DNA of 64,000 nt from Luteimonas deserti. Lineage in GTDB: Bacteria; Pseudomonadota; Gammaproteobacteria; Xanthomonadales; Xanthomonadaceae. Below the pieces are notes generated by a model. The model made no database searches. It had not been told where the DNA came from and saw only the letters and a program-made list of their open reading frames with translations. Below, in pieces: positions 46,313 to 55,597 of this stretch (position 1 is its first letter; each line of letters opens with the position of its first letter). The stretch is taken from positions 124,001-188,000 of the forward strand of contig NZ_JACCJZ010000020.1 in the NCBI RefSeq assembly GCF_013425765.1, in the 5' to 3' direction. A program made the translations under genes and the position numbers.

Positions 46313-47389
46313 CTACTTCGTCGCGGACGGACGCGCGACCGAGGCGCGCGCGATCAGGCGGTGTGCGATCACGTGGTCGGACAGGATCCGCGTGGTGCTG
46401 TCGTTGCGGCGGATGCCGCGCACCAGCACTTCGATCGCGGTGTTGGTCATCGCCTCGATCGGCTGGTTGATCGTGGTCAGCTCGGGCCAGACCGTGGTCG
46501 CGGCCGAGCTGTCGTCGAATCCGACGACCGACAGGTCGCGCGGCACATCGAGGCCGCGCCGGTGGGCGACCGAAATCGCCGCGGCGGCCATGTCGTCGTT
46601 GCTGGCGAAGATCGCGGTCGGCGGCTTGCGCAGTGCGAGCAGCGTCTCGGTGGCGGCCAGCCCGGAGCGGTAGGTGTAGTCGCCCTGCTGGACGAGGCCT
46701 GCGTCGAGCGGGATGCCGGCCTCGGTCAGCGCCGCCTTGAAGCCCTCGAAACGCCGCGCGGTGGCGCTGAGGTAGGTGCCGCCCTTGATGCAGGCGATAC
46801 GGGTGTGGCCGTGCTCGATCAGATGCCCGGTGATTTCCTTCGCGGCGCGGAACTCGTCGACGCGCACGCAGGAGATGTCGTCGCTGAAGCGTCCCGACGC
46901 GATGGCGACCACCGGCACGCCCGCGCGCACGAATTCGGTCACCGCCGCCTTGGATTCGCACAACGGCGGCGGCAGGATCACGCCGTCGACGCGCTTGGCG
47001 AGCGCGCGCGCGGCCTTGCGCTCGGCATCGGCGTCGAGTTCGTCCCAGTAGTCGATGACCAGCTGGATGGCCGTGCCCGAGGCCACGCGCAGCAGACCCA
47101 GCAGCAGTTCGCGCAGATACGCGCCGCTGGGGTTGGTGTACACCAGCGCGATACGCGTGTGCTGGGCGGCAGCGAGCGAACTGGCCGCGAGGTTCGGCGT
47201 GTAATTGAGTTCGCGCACCGCGCGCATCACGCGCTCGCGCGTGCTCTCGCGCACCTTGCCCTGTCCGTTGATCACCCGCGAGATGGTCATCGGCGACACG
47301 CCGGCGAGCTCTGCGACTTCGGCGATGGTGACGCCGCGGGTCTTGCGGCGCACCGATTTCTTGGTCTTCTCCAACGTCCGTTCCTTCAC
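46313..47389 (-). CDS. xylR: LacI-family transcriptional regulator XylR
   Basis: A 358-residue LacI-type repressor. The helix-turn-helix with hinge (TIAEVAELAGVSPMTISRVI, residues 21-40) follows a basic N-terminal tail. A periplasmic-binding-protein-like effector domain with FVR...SVVGFDDS follows. Set between xylA and the GH67 gene, it is the obvious reader of the four xyl-box operators in this island. Xanthomonas XylR represses xylan genes and is released in the presence of xylose-type inducers (family knowledge). The gene is divergent from GH67 and convergent with xylA. Confidence 0.92.
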   Translation of the reverse strand: MKERTLEKTKKSVRRKTRGVTIAEVAELAGVSPMTISRVINGQGKVRESTRERVMRAVRELNYTPNLAASSLAAAQHTRIALVYTNPSGAYLRELLLGLLRVASGTAIQLVIDYWDELDADAERKAARALAKRVDGVILPPPLCESKAAVTEFVRAGVPVVAIASGRFSDDISCVRVDEFRAAKEITGHLIEHGHTRIACIKGGTYLSATARRFEGFKAALTEAGIPLDAGLVQQGDYTYRSGLAATETLLALRKPPTAIFASNDDMAAAAISVAHRRGLDVPRDLSVVGFDDSSAATTVWPELTTINQPIEAMTNTAIEVLVRGIRRNDSTTRILSDHVIAHRLIARASVARPSATK

Positions 47390-47466
47390 TCGCCAGGCGA
47401 TGGGCCATGCCCGTGGTACGCGGCGGGCCCATGCGCATGAAAGCCGGTTCCGGGGAAGGAATCCAT

Positions 47467-49677
47467 ATGCCGAAGATGTTACCGCTAACTCCTGCGACCG
47501 GCGAGATGCGCCGGCCGCGCGCCGTCCGGTTCGCGCTGTCGTTGCTGTTTGGGATCACGTTGCTCGCCGGCGCGCCCGCGCTGCAGGCCGAGGACGGCTA
47601 CCAGCTGTGGCTGCGTTACGCGGCGCCCGGCGCCGCATCCGCGACGGCGTCACCCGGCATCTCGCAACTGGTGGCCATCGCCGATTCGCCGGTGCAGAAG
47701 GCGACGCAACACGAGCTGCAGCGTGGGCTCCAGGCCCTCTCGGGGGCCGCGCCGGTCGGCGCGAAGACGGTCACGCGCGCCGGTGGACTGCTGGTCGGAA
47801 CGCCGGCCTCGTCACCGCAGATCGCGCGCCTGGGGCTCGATCTCGACGGGCTGGGGCGCGAGGGTTATCGCATTCGCAGCGCGGTCGTCGACGGTCATGC
47901 AACGACCGTCGTGGCTGCGAACGAGGATGTCGGGGCATTGTACGGTGCGTTTCACGTTCTGCGCCTGTTGCAGACCGGACAGCCGCTGCGCGATCTCGAC
48001 ATCCACGAAACGCCGCGCATCGCGGTGCGCGTGCTCAACCACTGGGACAACCTCGACCGCTACGTCGAACGCGGCTACGCCGGCCAGTCGATCTGGGACT
48101 GGCACCGCCTGCCGGGCTGGCTCGACCCGCGCTACACCGACTACGCGCGTGCCAACGCGTCGATCGGCATCAACGGCACCGTGCTCAACAACGTCAACGC
48201 CAATGCCGAGGTGCTGACGCCGATGTACCTCGACAAGGTCGCGGCGATCGCCGGCATGCTGCGGCCCTACGGCATGAAGGTCTATCTGAGCGCGCGTTTC
48301 AGCGCGCCGATGGAGATCGGCGGCCTCGCGACGGCCGATCCGCTCGATGCCGGCGTGCAGCGCTGGTGGAAGACGAAGGCCGACGAGGTCTACGCGCTGA
48401 ATCCCGATTTCGGCGGCTTCCTGGTCAAGGCCAATTCCGAAGGCCAGCCGGGGCCGCAGGACTACGGCCGCAGCCACGCCGACGGCGCCAACATGCTGGC
48501 CGATGCGGTGGCGCCGCACGGCGGCATCGTAATGTGGCGCGCGTTCGTCTATTCCGACGAAGAGCCCGTGGACCGCGCCAAGCAGGCCTACAACGAGTTC
48601 GTGCCGCTCGATGGCACGTTCCGCGACAACGTGCTGGTGCAGGTCAAGAACGGCGCGATCGATTTCCAGCCGCGCGAGCCCTTCCATCCGCTGTTCGGCG
48701 CAATGCCGAAGACGCCGCTGATGATGGAGTTCCAGATCACCAAGGAATATCTCGGCTTCTCGACCCATCTGGCCTACAAGGCACCGCTGTACGAAGAGGT
48801 GCTGGACGCCGACACGGAGGTGCAGGGGCCGGGTTCGACCGTCGCGCGCGTGATCGACGGCTCGCTCGACGGCCACGCACTGACCGGCATCGCCGGCGTC
48901 GCCAACATCGGCAGCGACCGCAACTGGAGCGGCTCGCACTTCGACCAGGCCAACTGGTACGCGTTCGGGCGCCTGGCGTGGAATCCGGATCTGGCGTCGC
49001 GCGATATCGCGGCCGAATGGACGCGGATGACGTTCTCCAACGATCCGGCCGTCGTCGAGCCGGTGGTCGGCATGATGATGGCCTCGCGCGAGGCGGTGGT
49101 GGATTACACCGGCGCGCTGGGCCTGCACCACGTGATGGGCCGCGGCCACCACTACGGGCCCGGGCCGTGGGTGGAAGGCGGTCCGCGCGCGGACTGGACG
49201 TCGGTGTATTTCCACCGCGCCGACGCCAACGGTATCGGCTTCGACCGCACGCGGCGCGGCAGCGATGCGGTGTCGCAGTACGCGCCGCCGGTGGCCGAGA
49301 TCTTCGACGACGTCGCGCGCACGCCCGAGGAATTCCTGCTGTGGTTCCACCACGTGCCATGGAACCATCCGATGCGCAGCGGGCGTCCGCTGTGGGACGA
49401 GCTGGTGCTGCGCTACGACCGTGGCGTGGGCACGGTGCGCGACATGCGCGCGACCTGGGCCGGTCTCGACGGCCGCATCGATGCCGAGCGGCATGCGCAG
49501 GTCGCCGCATTCCTCGCGATCCAGCAGGACGAGGCGCAATGGTGGCGCGATGCCAGCATCGCGTATTTCCAGTCGATCTCCGGCCTGCCGCTGCCCGCGG
49601 GCGTGGCGCCGCCGCCGCATCCGCTCGGGTACTACAAGGCGCTGGAGTTTCCGCATGCGCCGGGGGACACGCAGTGA
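47467..49677 (+). CDS. agu67: GH67 alpha-glucuronidase
   Basis: A 736-residue secreted or periplasmic GH67 enzyme. It removes 4-O-methylglucuronic acid from the non-reducing end of xylo-oligosaccharides. The signal peptide is LSLLFGITLLAGAPALQA. The catalytic acid Glu is in KANSEGQPGPQ, and the catalytic Asp/Glu pair lies in AIDFQPREP and MMEFQITKEYLG. ATG 47467 has GGGGAAGGA six bases upstream and is preferred. ATG 47506 would give a shorter leader and would place the xyl-box outside the coding region. It overlaps the esterase gene by 4 bp. Confidence 0.93.
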   Translation: MPKMLPLTPATGEMRRPRAVRFALSLLFGITLLAGAPALQAEDGYQLWLRYAAPGAASATASPGISQLVAIADSPVQKATQHELQRGLQALSGAAPVGAKTVTRAGGLLVGTPASSPQIARLGLDLDGLGREGYRIRSAVVDGHATTVVAANEDVGALYGAFHVLRLLQTGQPLRDLDIHETPRIAVRVLNHWDNLDRYVERGYAGQSIWDWHRLPGWLDPRYTDYARANASIGINGTVLNNVNANAEVLTPMYLDKVAAIAGMLRPYGMKVYLSARFSAPMEIGGLATADPLDAGVQRWWKTKADEVYALNPDFGGFLVKANSEGQPGPQDYGRSHADGANMLADAVAPHGGIVMWRAFVYSDEEPVDRAKQAYNEFVPLDGTFRDNVLVQVKNGAIDFQPREPFHPLFGAMPKTPLMMEFQITKEYLGFSTHLAYKAPLYEEVLDADTEVQGPGSTVARVIDGSLDGHALTGIAGVANIGSDRNWSGSHFDQANWYAFGRLAWNPDLASRDIAAEWTRMTFSNDPAVVEPVVGMMMASREAVVDYTGALGLHHVMGRGHHYGPGPWVEGGPRADWTSVYFHRADANGIGFDRTRRGSDAVSQYAPPVAEIFDDVARTPEEFLLWFHHVPWNHPMRSGRPLWDELVLRYDRGVGTVRDMRATWAGLDGRIDAERHAQVAAFLAIQQDEAQWWRDASIAYFQSISGLPLPAGVAPPPHPLGYYKALEFPHAPGDTQ
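47477..47490. promoter_or_regulatory. xyl-box operator at the GH67 start
   Basis: TGTTACCGCTAACT differs from the xylB operator by one base in 14. It lies 10 bp inside the preferred GH67 start codon (or 16 bp upstream of the alternative start) and 88 bp from the xylR ATG, so one site could control both divergent genes. Confidence 0.68.
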
Positions 49678-51677
49678 ATCGCGCGTCTGCCGGTGTCCCG
49701 CGTCGGCCGGCCGGTGCACATGCCCCCATCGGACTGGCGATGCTGCTGCTCGGCCTCGCAGCGTTCGCACCGGCGATGGCCGACGACGCCGAAGCGGCAC
49801 TGCTGCATCCGCTGTTCCAGGATCAGGCCGTACTCCAGCGCGACCAGCCGATCCGCATCTGGGGCGAGGCGGCGCCCGGTGCGACCGTGCAGGTCGCACT
49901 GGCGCGCCATCGTCGCAGTGCACGCGCGGACGCCGCGGGGCAATGGTCCGTTGAACTGCCGGCGCTTCCTGCCGGCGGGCCGCACACGCTGACCGCACGC
50001 GCCGGCGAGGCGTCCCGCACCGTCGCCGATGTGCTGATCGGCGATGTCTGGCTGTGCTCCGGACAATCGAACATGGAGCTGCAGGTCTGGCGCTCGCTCG
50101 ATGCGCGCGCGGAGATCGCCGGCGCGGACAGCGACACGATCCGTCTGCTGACCGTGCCGCAGGCCGGACACCCGGCGCCGCAGGCGCGGTTCGGCGCCGA
50201 GACGCGCTGGCACACCGTGACCCCCGATTCGATCCGGGATTTCTCGGCGGCCTGTTACTACTTCGCGCGCGAGTTGCAGAAGACCGTCGACGTGCCGATG
50301 GGCCTGGTCAACGCGGCGTGGGGCGGCTCGCGCATCCAGGCCTGGACCAGTGCCGACGCACTGCGTGCCGGCGGCGGGCTCGACGCCGAACTCGACGTGC
50401 TGGCGCTGTATGCCGACGCGCCCGACGCCGCCGTCGCGCGCTGGGGGCAGGTGTGGACCGGCTGGTGGCGACAGCGCCCGGGCATCGCCGCCGATGACCG
50501 TCCCTGGGCGGGCGACGCCAGCGGCGCGGACTGGCGCGATGCACCGCGCGATCTCGGCGCCTGGGAACGCTGGGGCGTGCCGGAGCTCGCCGCGTTCGAC
50601 GGCATGCTGTGGTATCGCACGCAGGTGTCGCTGACCGGGGAGCAGGCCGCGCAGCCGGCGATCCTCGTGCTCGGGCCGGCCGACGAGATGGACACCACCT
50701 GGGTCAACGGCCAGGCCGTCGGCAGCACCTACGGCGCCGGCACGCCGCGCACCTACGCACTGCCTGACGGCCTGCTGCGCGCCGGCGACAACCCCATCGT
50801 CGTCAACGTGCTCGACACCTATCGCGAGGGCGGGCTGGCCGGGCCGGCGTCCGCGCATGCGTTGAACTTCGCCGACGGCAGCACGGTGCCGCTCGATGGC
50901 GGCTGGCGCTATCGCGTGGTGCCGAACGCGGTCGGCTCGCCGCCGCGCGCGCCGTGGCAGTCGGCGTCCGGACTGTCGACGCTGTACAACGGCATGATCG
51001 CGCCGCTGTCGGGCATGCGCCTGCGCGGCATGCTCTGGTACCAGGGCGAATCCAATACCTTCGAGGCCGGAGCCTACGCCGGCCTGCTGCGCGGCCTGCG
51101 CGACGACTGGCGCGGGCGCTTCGGGAATCCCGAGCTGCCATTTCTCGTCGTCCAGCTTGCCAATTACGGCACGCCTGCCGACACGCCCGGCGACAGCGAC
51201 TGGGCGGCCTTGCGCGAGGCGCAACGCGTCGTGGCCACCGATCCGCACAGCGCGCTCGCGGTGACGATCGACATCGGCGACCGCTACGACATCCATCCCG
51301 CCAACAAGCAGGTGCTCGGCACGCGCCTGGCGCGTGCCGCGCGGCAGGCGGTCTACGGCGAGCGAATCGCGCCGTCCGGTCCCGTGCCGCAGCAGGCGCG
51401 CCGCGAGGGCGACGACGTGGTGGTGACGTTCGCCGATGTCGAGGGCGCCCTGGTCGCGTACGGCGCGGCCGGGCCTGTCGGCTTCGAGCTGTGCGGGGCG
51501 GCGGCCGGCAGCTGCCGGTTCGTCGATGCGCGGGTGGACGGTCGCCGGGTGCGCTTGCACACCGGCGACGGCCCGGTGCCGATGCGCGTGCGCCACGCCT
51601 GGGCCGATGCGCCGCTGGTCAACCTGTTCGATGCCGCCGACCAGCCCGCGGGCCCGTTCGAGATCGAGATCCGCTGA
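49674..51677 (+). CDS. Sialate-O-acetylesterase-type SGNH esterase (probable acetyl-xylan esterase)
   Basis: A 667-residue exported esterase. After a signal region comes an Ig-like domain (about 42-120), then the SGNH hydrolase core. The nucleophile is Ser132 in SGQSNM, followed by WYQGESN and the DIHPANK Asp/His end. A galactose-binding-like jelly-roll insert (about 320-425) interrupts the core. In a glucuronoxylan cluster the natural role is deacetylation of xylan (inference). The start is taken at GTG 49674, which overlaps the GH67 stop and has GGGGGA upstream; ATG 49740 is an alternative. Confidence 0.88.
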   Translation: MNRASAGVPRRPAGAHAPIGLAMLLLGLAAFAPAMADDAEAALLHPLFQDQAVLQRDQPIRIWGEAAPGATVQVALARHRRSARADAAGQWSVELPALPAGGPHTLTARAGEASRTVADVLIGDVWLCSGQSNMELQVWRSLDARAEIAGADSDTIRLLTVPQAGHPAPQARFGAETRWHTVTPDSIRDFSAACYYFARELQKTVDVPMGLVNAAWGGSRIQAWTSADALRAGGGLDAELDVLALYADAPDAAVARWGQVWTGWWRQRPGIAADDRPWAGDASGADWRDAPRDLGAWERWGVPELAAFDGMLWYRTQVSLTGEQAAQPAILVLGPADEMDTTWVNGQAVGSTYGAGTPRTYALPDGLLRAGDNPIVVNVLDTYREGGLAGPASAHALNFADGSTVPLDGGWRYRVVPNAVGSPPRAPWQSASGLSTLYNGMIAPLSGMRLRGMLWYQGESNTFEAGAYAGLLRGLRDDWRGRFGNPELPFLVVQLANYGTPADTPGDSDWAALREAQRVVATDPHSALAVTIDIGDRYDIHPANKQVLGTRLARAARQAVYGERIAPSGPVPQQARREGDDVVVTFADVEGALVAYGAAGPVGFELCGAAAGSCRFVDARVDGRRVRLHTGDGPVPMRVRHAWADAPLVNLFDAADQPAGPFEIEIR

Positions 51678-51722
51678 AAATCCCGCCTGCCGCAGGCAGG
51701 TCCAGTCCATGGAGATGCGACG

Positions 51723-53498
51723 ATGAAACGATCCGACACTGCAGCGACACCGGTCCCGACCGTGGAGCGCCGCGCCATGAGGTTCCGCAGCACGCTGCTC
51801 TGCGCGCTCGTGGTCTTGGCCGCGGCCGGCGCGAGCAGCAGCGTCATCGCCCGAACGCCGGCGGACCCCGCGCCCGCGGTAACCGGCACGGCCGCCCCCG
51901 TCCTGTTCGACTGGTTCGAATACACCGGCCGCGATCGCGCGTTCGAGTTGCCGCTGCCCGAGGGGCATTTCCGCAGTCCGATCCTCGCCGGCTTCCACTC
52001 CGATCCGAGCATCGTCGCCGCGCGCGGCAAGTTCTACATGGTGCATTCCACGTTCACCTATTTCCCCGGCATCCCGGTGTTCGAGAGCGAGGACCTGGTG
52101 CACTGGACGCAGGTGGGCAGTGCGATCCATCGCCCCGGCCAGCTGGATTTCGACGGCCTCGGCCTGTCGCGCGGCGTGTTCGCACCGACGATCGAATACA
52201 ACGACGGCACCTTCTACGTGGTCAATACCTCGGTCGACGGCGGCGGCAACTTCATCGTCACCGCGACCGATCCTGCCGGGCCCTGGTCGGACCCGGTGTG
52301 GCTGCCGGGCATCGGCGGCATTGATCCCTCGCTGTTCTTCGACGATGACGGTCGCGCCTACATCCTCAACAACGACGAGCCCGAGGTGCCGGTGCGCTAC
52401 GACGGCCACCGCGCGATCTGGATGCAGGCGATCGACATCGACACGCTGACGCCCTTCGGCCCGCGCAAGGTGCTGATCGACGGCGGCGTGAAGCCGGAAG
52501 AGAACCCGATCTGGATCGAAGGCCCGCACATCTATAAGGTCGACGGCTGGTACGTGCTGTCGAATGCGGAGGGCGGCACCGGGCCGCAGCATTCGCAGGT
52601 CGTGCTGCGCAGCCGCGATGTCTGGGGACCCTACGTTCCCTACGAACACAACCCGATCCTCACCCAGCGTGACCTGCCGCCCGATCGCGACCTGCCGATC
52701 ACCAACGCCGGCCACGTCGACATGGTCGAAGGCCCGGACGGCAGCTGGTGGGCGGTGTTCCTGGCCAGCCGCAACTACGACGTGCGCCAGTACAACACCG
52801 GCCGCGAGACCTTTCTGCTGCCGGTGACCTGGAACGACGGCTGGCCGACCATCCTGCCGCTGGGCGAAACCATCCCGTACACGCTGCCGGCGCCGTCGTG
52901 GATGACGCGGACGGCCGATCAGGCGCCGATGTCGGGCAACTTCACCGTGCGCGACGAGTTCGACACGCCGCAACTCGGACGCGAATGGATGTTCGTGCGC
53001 GTGCCCAAGCGCGACTGGGCGGATCTGGCCTTGCACCCCGGCCGGCTCGCGATCCATCCGCTGCGCGAGGGTCTCGACACGCTCGGCAACCCGTCCTTCC
53101 TCGCGCGTCGCCAGCAGCATCTGGTGTTCGAGGCCAGTGCCGCGCTCGTGCCGCCGACCGCGGGCGTGGCCGCGGGCCTCGCGGCCTTTCAGAGCGGCAA
53201 CCACTGGTACGTCGTCGGTGCACGCCGCGATGCCGACGACGCGCTGCAGCTGTTCGTCGAGCGCGCCAAGGGCGAGGGCGCGACCGTCGAGGTGCTGGCC
53301 ACGCGCACGGTCGCGACCGCGGACGCGCTGCGCCTGCGGATCGCGGGCGACGAGGGCGCGATCGCATTCGCATACGCAGCCGACGACGGTGACTGGCAGA
53401 CGCTGTTGGAGGGCGCGGACGCGACCATGCTCAGTACCGACGATGCCGGCGGCTTCGTCGGCGTGACGCTGGGCCCGTACGCACGCGACGAGCGATGA
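51723..53498 (+). CDS. GH43 beta-xylosidase/alpha-L-arabinofuranosidase, exported
   Basis: A 591-residue GH43 protein. A five-bladed propeller (about 75-390) carries the three catalytic acids in GFHSDPSI, IDPSLFFDDDG and IEGPHIY. A C-terminal beta-sandwich (about 410-590, DUF1349/XynB-C-like) follows. The leader MRFRSTLLCALVVLAAAGASS is a signal peptide; either ATG 51723 or ATG 51777 may be the start. The segment FYMVHSTFTYFPGIP is typical of xylosidase-type members. It follows the esterase after 45 bp and overlaps the uxuB remnant by 4 bp. Confidence 0.92.
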   Translation: MKRSDTAATPVPTVERRAMRFRSTLLCALVVLAAAGASSSVIARTPADPAPAVTGTAAPVLFDWFEYTGRDRAFELPLPEGHFRSPILAGFHSDPSIVAARGKFYMVHSTFTYFPGIPVFESEDLVHWTQVGSAIHRPGQLDFDGLGLSRGVFAPTIEYNDGTFYVVNTSVDGGGNFIVTATDPAGPWSDPVWLPGIGGIDPSLFFDDDGRAYILNNDEPEVPVRYDGHRAIWMQAIDIDTLTPFGPRKVLIDGGVKPEENPIWIEGPHIYKVDGWYVLSNAEGGTGPQHSQVVLRSRDVWGPYVPYEHNPILTQRDLPPDRDLPITNAGHVDMVEGPDGSWWAVFLASRNYDVRQYNTGRETFLLPVTWNDGWPTILPLGETIPYTLPAPSWMTRTADQAPMSGNFTVRDEFDTPQLGREWMFVRVPKRDWADLALHPGRLAIHPLREGLDTLGNPSFLARRQQHLVFEASAALVPPTAGVAAGLAAFQSGNHWYVVGARRDADDALQLFVERAKGEGATVEVLATRTVATADALRLRIAGDEGAIAFAYAADDGDWQTLLEGADATMLSTDDAGGFVGVTLGPYARDER

Positions 53499-54060
53499 GG
53501 CCACCGCCGTCGGACGCCTGCGTCGCCGCGCTCCCCACGGTCGCGCGATCCGCGTACTCGCGCACGCGCACCTGCGCGCGCACCCGCACCCGCATCGGCA
53601 TCGGCATCGGCATCGTCCACCTGGGCGTAGGCGAATTCCATTGGGCGCATCACGCGGTCTACGTGGACGATGTCCTGGCCGGAGACCCGGGCTGGACGAT
53701 CTGCAGTGTGTCGCTGCGCAGTCCCGACATGCGCGATGCACTGCGCCCGCAGGACAGGGCCGTACACGCTGGCCCAGCTGGGCGGGGGCATGTCTGCGGG
53801 TGATCGGCGCGCTGCGCGGGGTGCTGTGCGCGGCGACGCACGTGACGCCGGGCTCGAGCGGCTCGCCCATCCCGATGGGCGCCTGGTGATGCTCACGGTC
53901 CGCGAAGAAGGCGATCGCCTCTCGGCGCATGGCGTGGAGTTGGCGCGACGGGACATCGTCCGTGACCCCGCCGCGCCGGAATTGCCGTCGAGTGCAGTCG
54001 GCGTCGGTGTCGCCGGACTGCGTCGCGGCGCTCGCCGCGGACACGCCGGATCCCGTGGCC
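53495..54060 (+). pseudogene. uxuB: Decayed UxuB/mannitol dehydrogenase-family gene
   Basis: The N-terminal quarter of a D-mannonate/fructuronate-type dehydrogenase is recognisable in pieces in three frames. GIVHLGVGEFHWAHHAVYVD and SLRSPDMRDALRPQD lie in the first frame, which stops at 53801-53803. YTLAQLGGGMS lies in the second, RVIGALRGVLCA in the third, and RLAHPDGRLVMLTVREEGDR through PSSAVGVGVAGLRR in the second again. At least three frame changes, and loss of the C-terminal two-thirds, show decay. Its start overlaps the GH43 stop (ATGA), so it was once the last gene of the glucuronoxylan operon, feeding glucuronate catabolism. Confidence 0.85.
53594..53615 (+). repeat. ATCGGC hexanucleotide repeat in the uxuB remnant
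   Basis: Three full ATCGGC units plus a partial one encode an extra Gly-Ile run just before the normal GIVHLG start of the UxuB fold. CGCAC-type repeats precede it. This suggests slippage-driven change at the 5' end. Confidence 0.6.
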
Positions 54061-54227
54061 GGGGCCTGGCCGCGGCGTGGGCCGCGATTGCCCGGATCGC
54101 CAGCCCGGTCTGGTGGCGTAGACGCTGCTACGCGGGTGCCGGCAGGTACTCGCGTGGGGAAACACCGGTCTCGGCGGGCTTACAGATACAGGCAGGCAGT
54201 GGCCTCGGTTCGTGCCCGCGCGGTTAC

Positions 54228-54342
54228 TGGATTCCCGCCTGTGCGGAATGACGGGATGCTCAGGACGCCCGCCGGATCAGCTGCGACAGCATCCGACTGT
54301 AGAAAGCACGCCGACACGCCTGCGCAGGCGGGAATCATTGCC
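54228..54342. repeat. Pair of proteobacterial ATTCCCGC palindromic repeats
   Basis: GGATTCCCGCCTGTGCGGAA (from 54228) and CCTGCGCAGGCGGGAATCAT (about 54322-54341) are copies of the widespread GGATTCCCGCC...GGCGGGAAT intergenic palindrome in near-opposite orientation, about 90 bp apart. They fill the gap between the uxuB remnant and the convergent xylanase gene. The rest of 54061-54379 shows nothing else. Confidence 0.55.
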
Positions 54343-54379
54343 TTCGAGCCAGACGGTTTCGCGAGAGCCGGATGCCCGG

Positions 54380-55597
54380 TCAGCGTGCGCCTGCCTCCGC
54401 AGGCACCGCCAGCACCGCCCCCAGCGCCGGCTTCGGCTGGCGCTCGCGATCGAACAGCAGGGTGTAGTTGGTCCGGTTCGGGATCGGATAGTCGTTCTTC
54501 CACGACATGCCGTCCTCGACGCCCCAGACGCTGACGCGGTCGATGACGTCGCGCTTGCGGTGGAACAGGCGGAACAGCTCGGCGTAGCGATCGGCCAGCT
54601 GCTGCTGCACGTCGGCCGGCAGCCCGTCGCGGTAGGAATCGAGATAGCGCTTGAACTCGGGCAGCTGGAACTGCGGGTGCAGCATGCCGGTGCCGATGAT
54701 CTGGCCTTCGCGGGTCAGCGGCAGCACGTCGACGTCCAGTTCGGTGATCATCACCTTGACCCCGAGCGCGGCATAGGCGTCGATCGAGGCTTCGATGTCG
54801 TCGAGCGACGGATAGTTCAGGCCCCAGTGGCCCTGCATGCCGATGCCGTCGATGCGGATGCCGGCGTCCTGGAGCATGCGCACCATTCGCACGATGCCGG
54901 CGCGTTTCTCCGGCCGCCAGGCATTGAAGTCGTTGTAGTACAGCGCGGTATCGGGCGCATGCTGGCTGGCAGCCTCGAACGCCAGGCGCACCACCGCGTC
55001 ACCGTCGCCGCCGAAGGCGCGCGTCCAGACGGTGTCGCGGTAGTCGCCGTCTTCACCGATGATTTCGTTGACCACGTCCCAGGCATCGACGCGACCGGCG
55101 TAGCGGCCTGCGACGACTTCGATGTAGCTGCGCAGGCGCTCGGCCATTACCTCGGGCCCGGCAGGCGTGCCGTCGTCGGCTTCGAAGAACCACGCCGGCG
55201 TCTGGTTGTGCCACACCAGGGTGTGGCCGATCAGGTACATGCCGTGGCGTTCGCCATAGGCGACGAACGCATCGGCCGGCCCGAAATCCCAGACGCCGGG
55301 TTGCGGATGCAGCACCTCGGCCTTCATCACGTCCTCGGCGGTCAATGCATTGAAATGCCGGGGCACCAGCGCTTCGCTGCGCGGATCGCGGCCGGCGACG
55401 ATGTCGTCATTGACGGCGGTGCCGAGCAGGAAGGCGCCGCGGTAGGCGTCCTTGAGCGTCGATGCCGATTCGCCTGCGGTGGTGGTGGTCTGGTCGCGGC
55501 CCGGGCTGCGCGACGCTGCCGTTGCGGGCGCGGAGAACACGAGGCCACAGAGCAGGCCGACCGCGAGTGCAGGTGCAAGACAGGTGCGTCGGGTCAT
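54380..55597 (-). CDS. GH10 endo-xylanase, exported
   Basis: A 405-residue GH10 beta-1,4-xylanase. It has a signal peptide (LAPALAVGLLCGLVFSAPATA) and a full TIM barrel. The acid/base Glu178 lies in DVVNEII, the nucleophile Glu286 in ITELDVD. GHTLVWHNQTPAWFF and the TNYTLLFDRERQPKPA end are typical. It would cut the xylan backbone in the periplasm or outside. ATG 55597 starts just before the signal. It is on the opposite strand to the GH43 operon and lies 633 bp downstream of the second xylanase gene. Confidence 0.95.
   Translation of the reverse strand: MTRRTCLAPALAVGLLCGLVFSAPATAASRSPGRDQTTTTAGESASTLKDAYRGAFLLGTAVNDDIVAGRDPRSEALVPRHFNALTAEDVMKAEVLHPQPGVWDFGPADAFVAYGERHGMYLIGHTLVWHNQTPAWFFEADDGTPAGPEVMAERLRSYIEVVAGRYAGRVDAWDVVNEIIGEDGDYRDTVWTRAFGGDGDAVVRLAFEAASQHAPDTALYYNDFNAWRPEKRAGIVRMVRMLQDAGIRIDGIGMQGHWGLNYPSLDDIEASIDAYAALGVKVMITELDVDVLPLTREGQIIGTGMLHPQFQLPEFKRYLDSYRDGLPADVQQQLADRYAELFRLFHRKRDVIDRVSVWGVEDGMSWKNDYPIPNRTNYTLLFDRERQPKPALGAVLAVPAEAGAR

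Noticed and set aside
51685-51697. GCCTGCCGCAGGC palindrome between esterase and GH43 genes as terminator
   Set aside because: The centre is too tight for a stable hairpin, there is no T-tract, and the genes on both sides look cotranscribed.
49632-54044. 1470-residue minus-strand open frame opposite the esterase and GH43 genes
   Set aside because: A mirror of strongly coding plus-strand genes with overlapping operon structure; the His/Arg/Val-rich composition is a codon-bias artefact.
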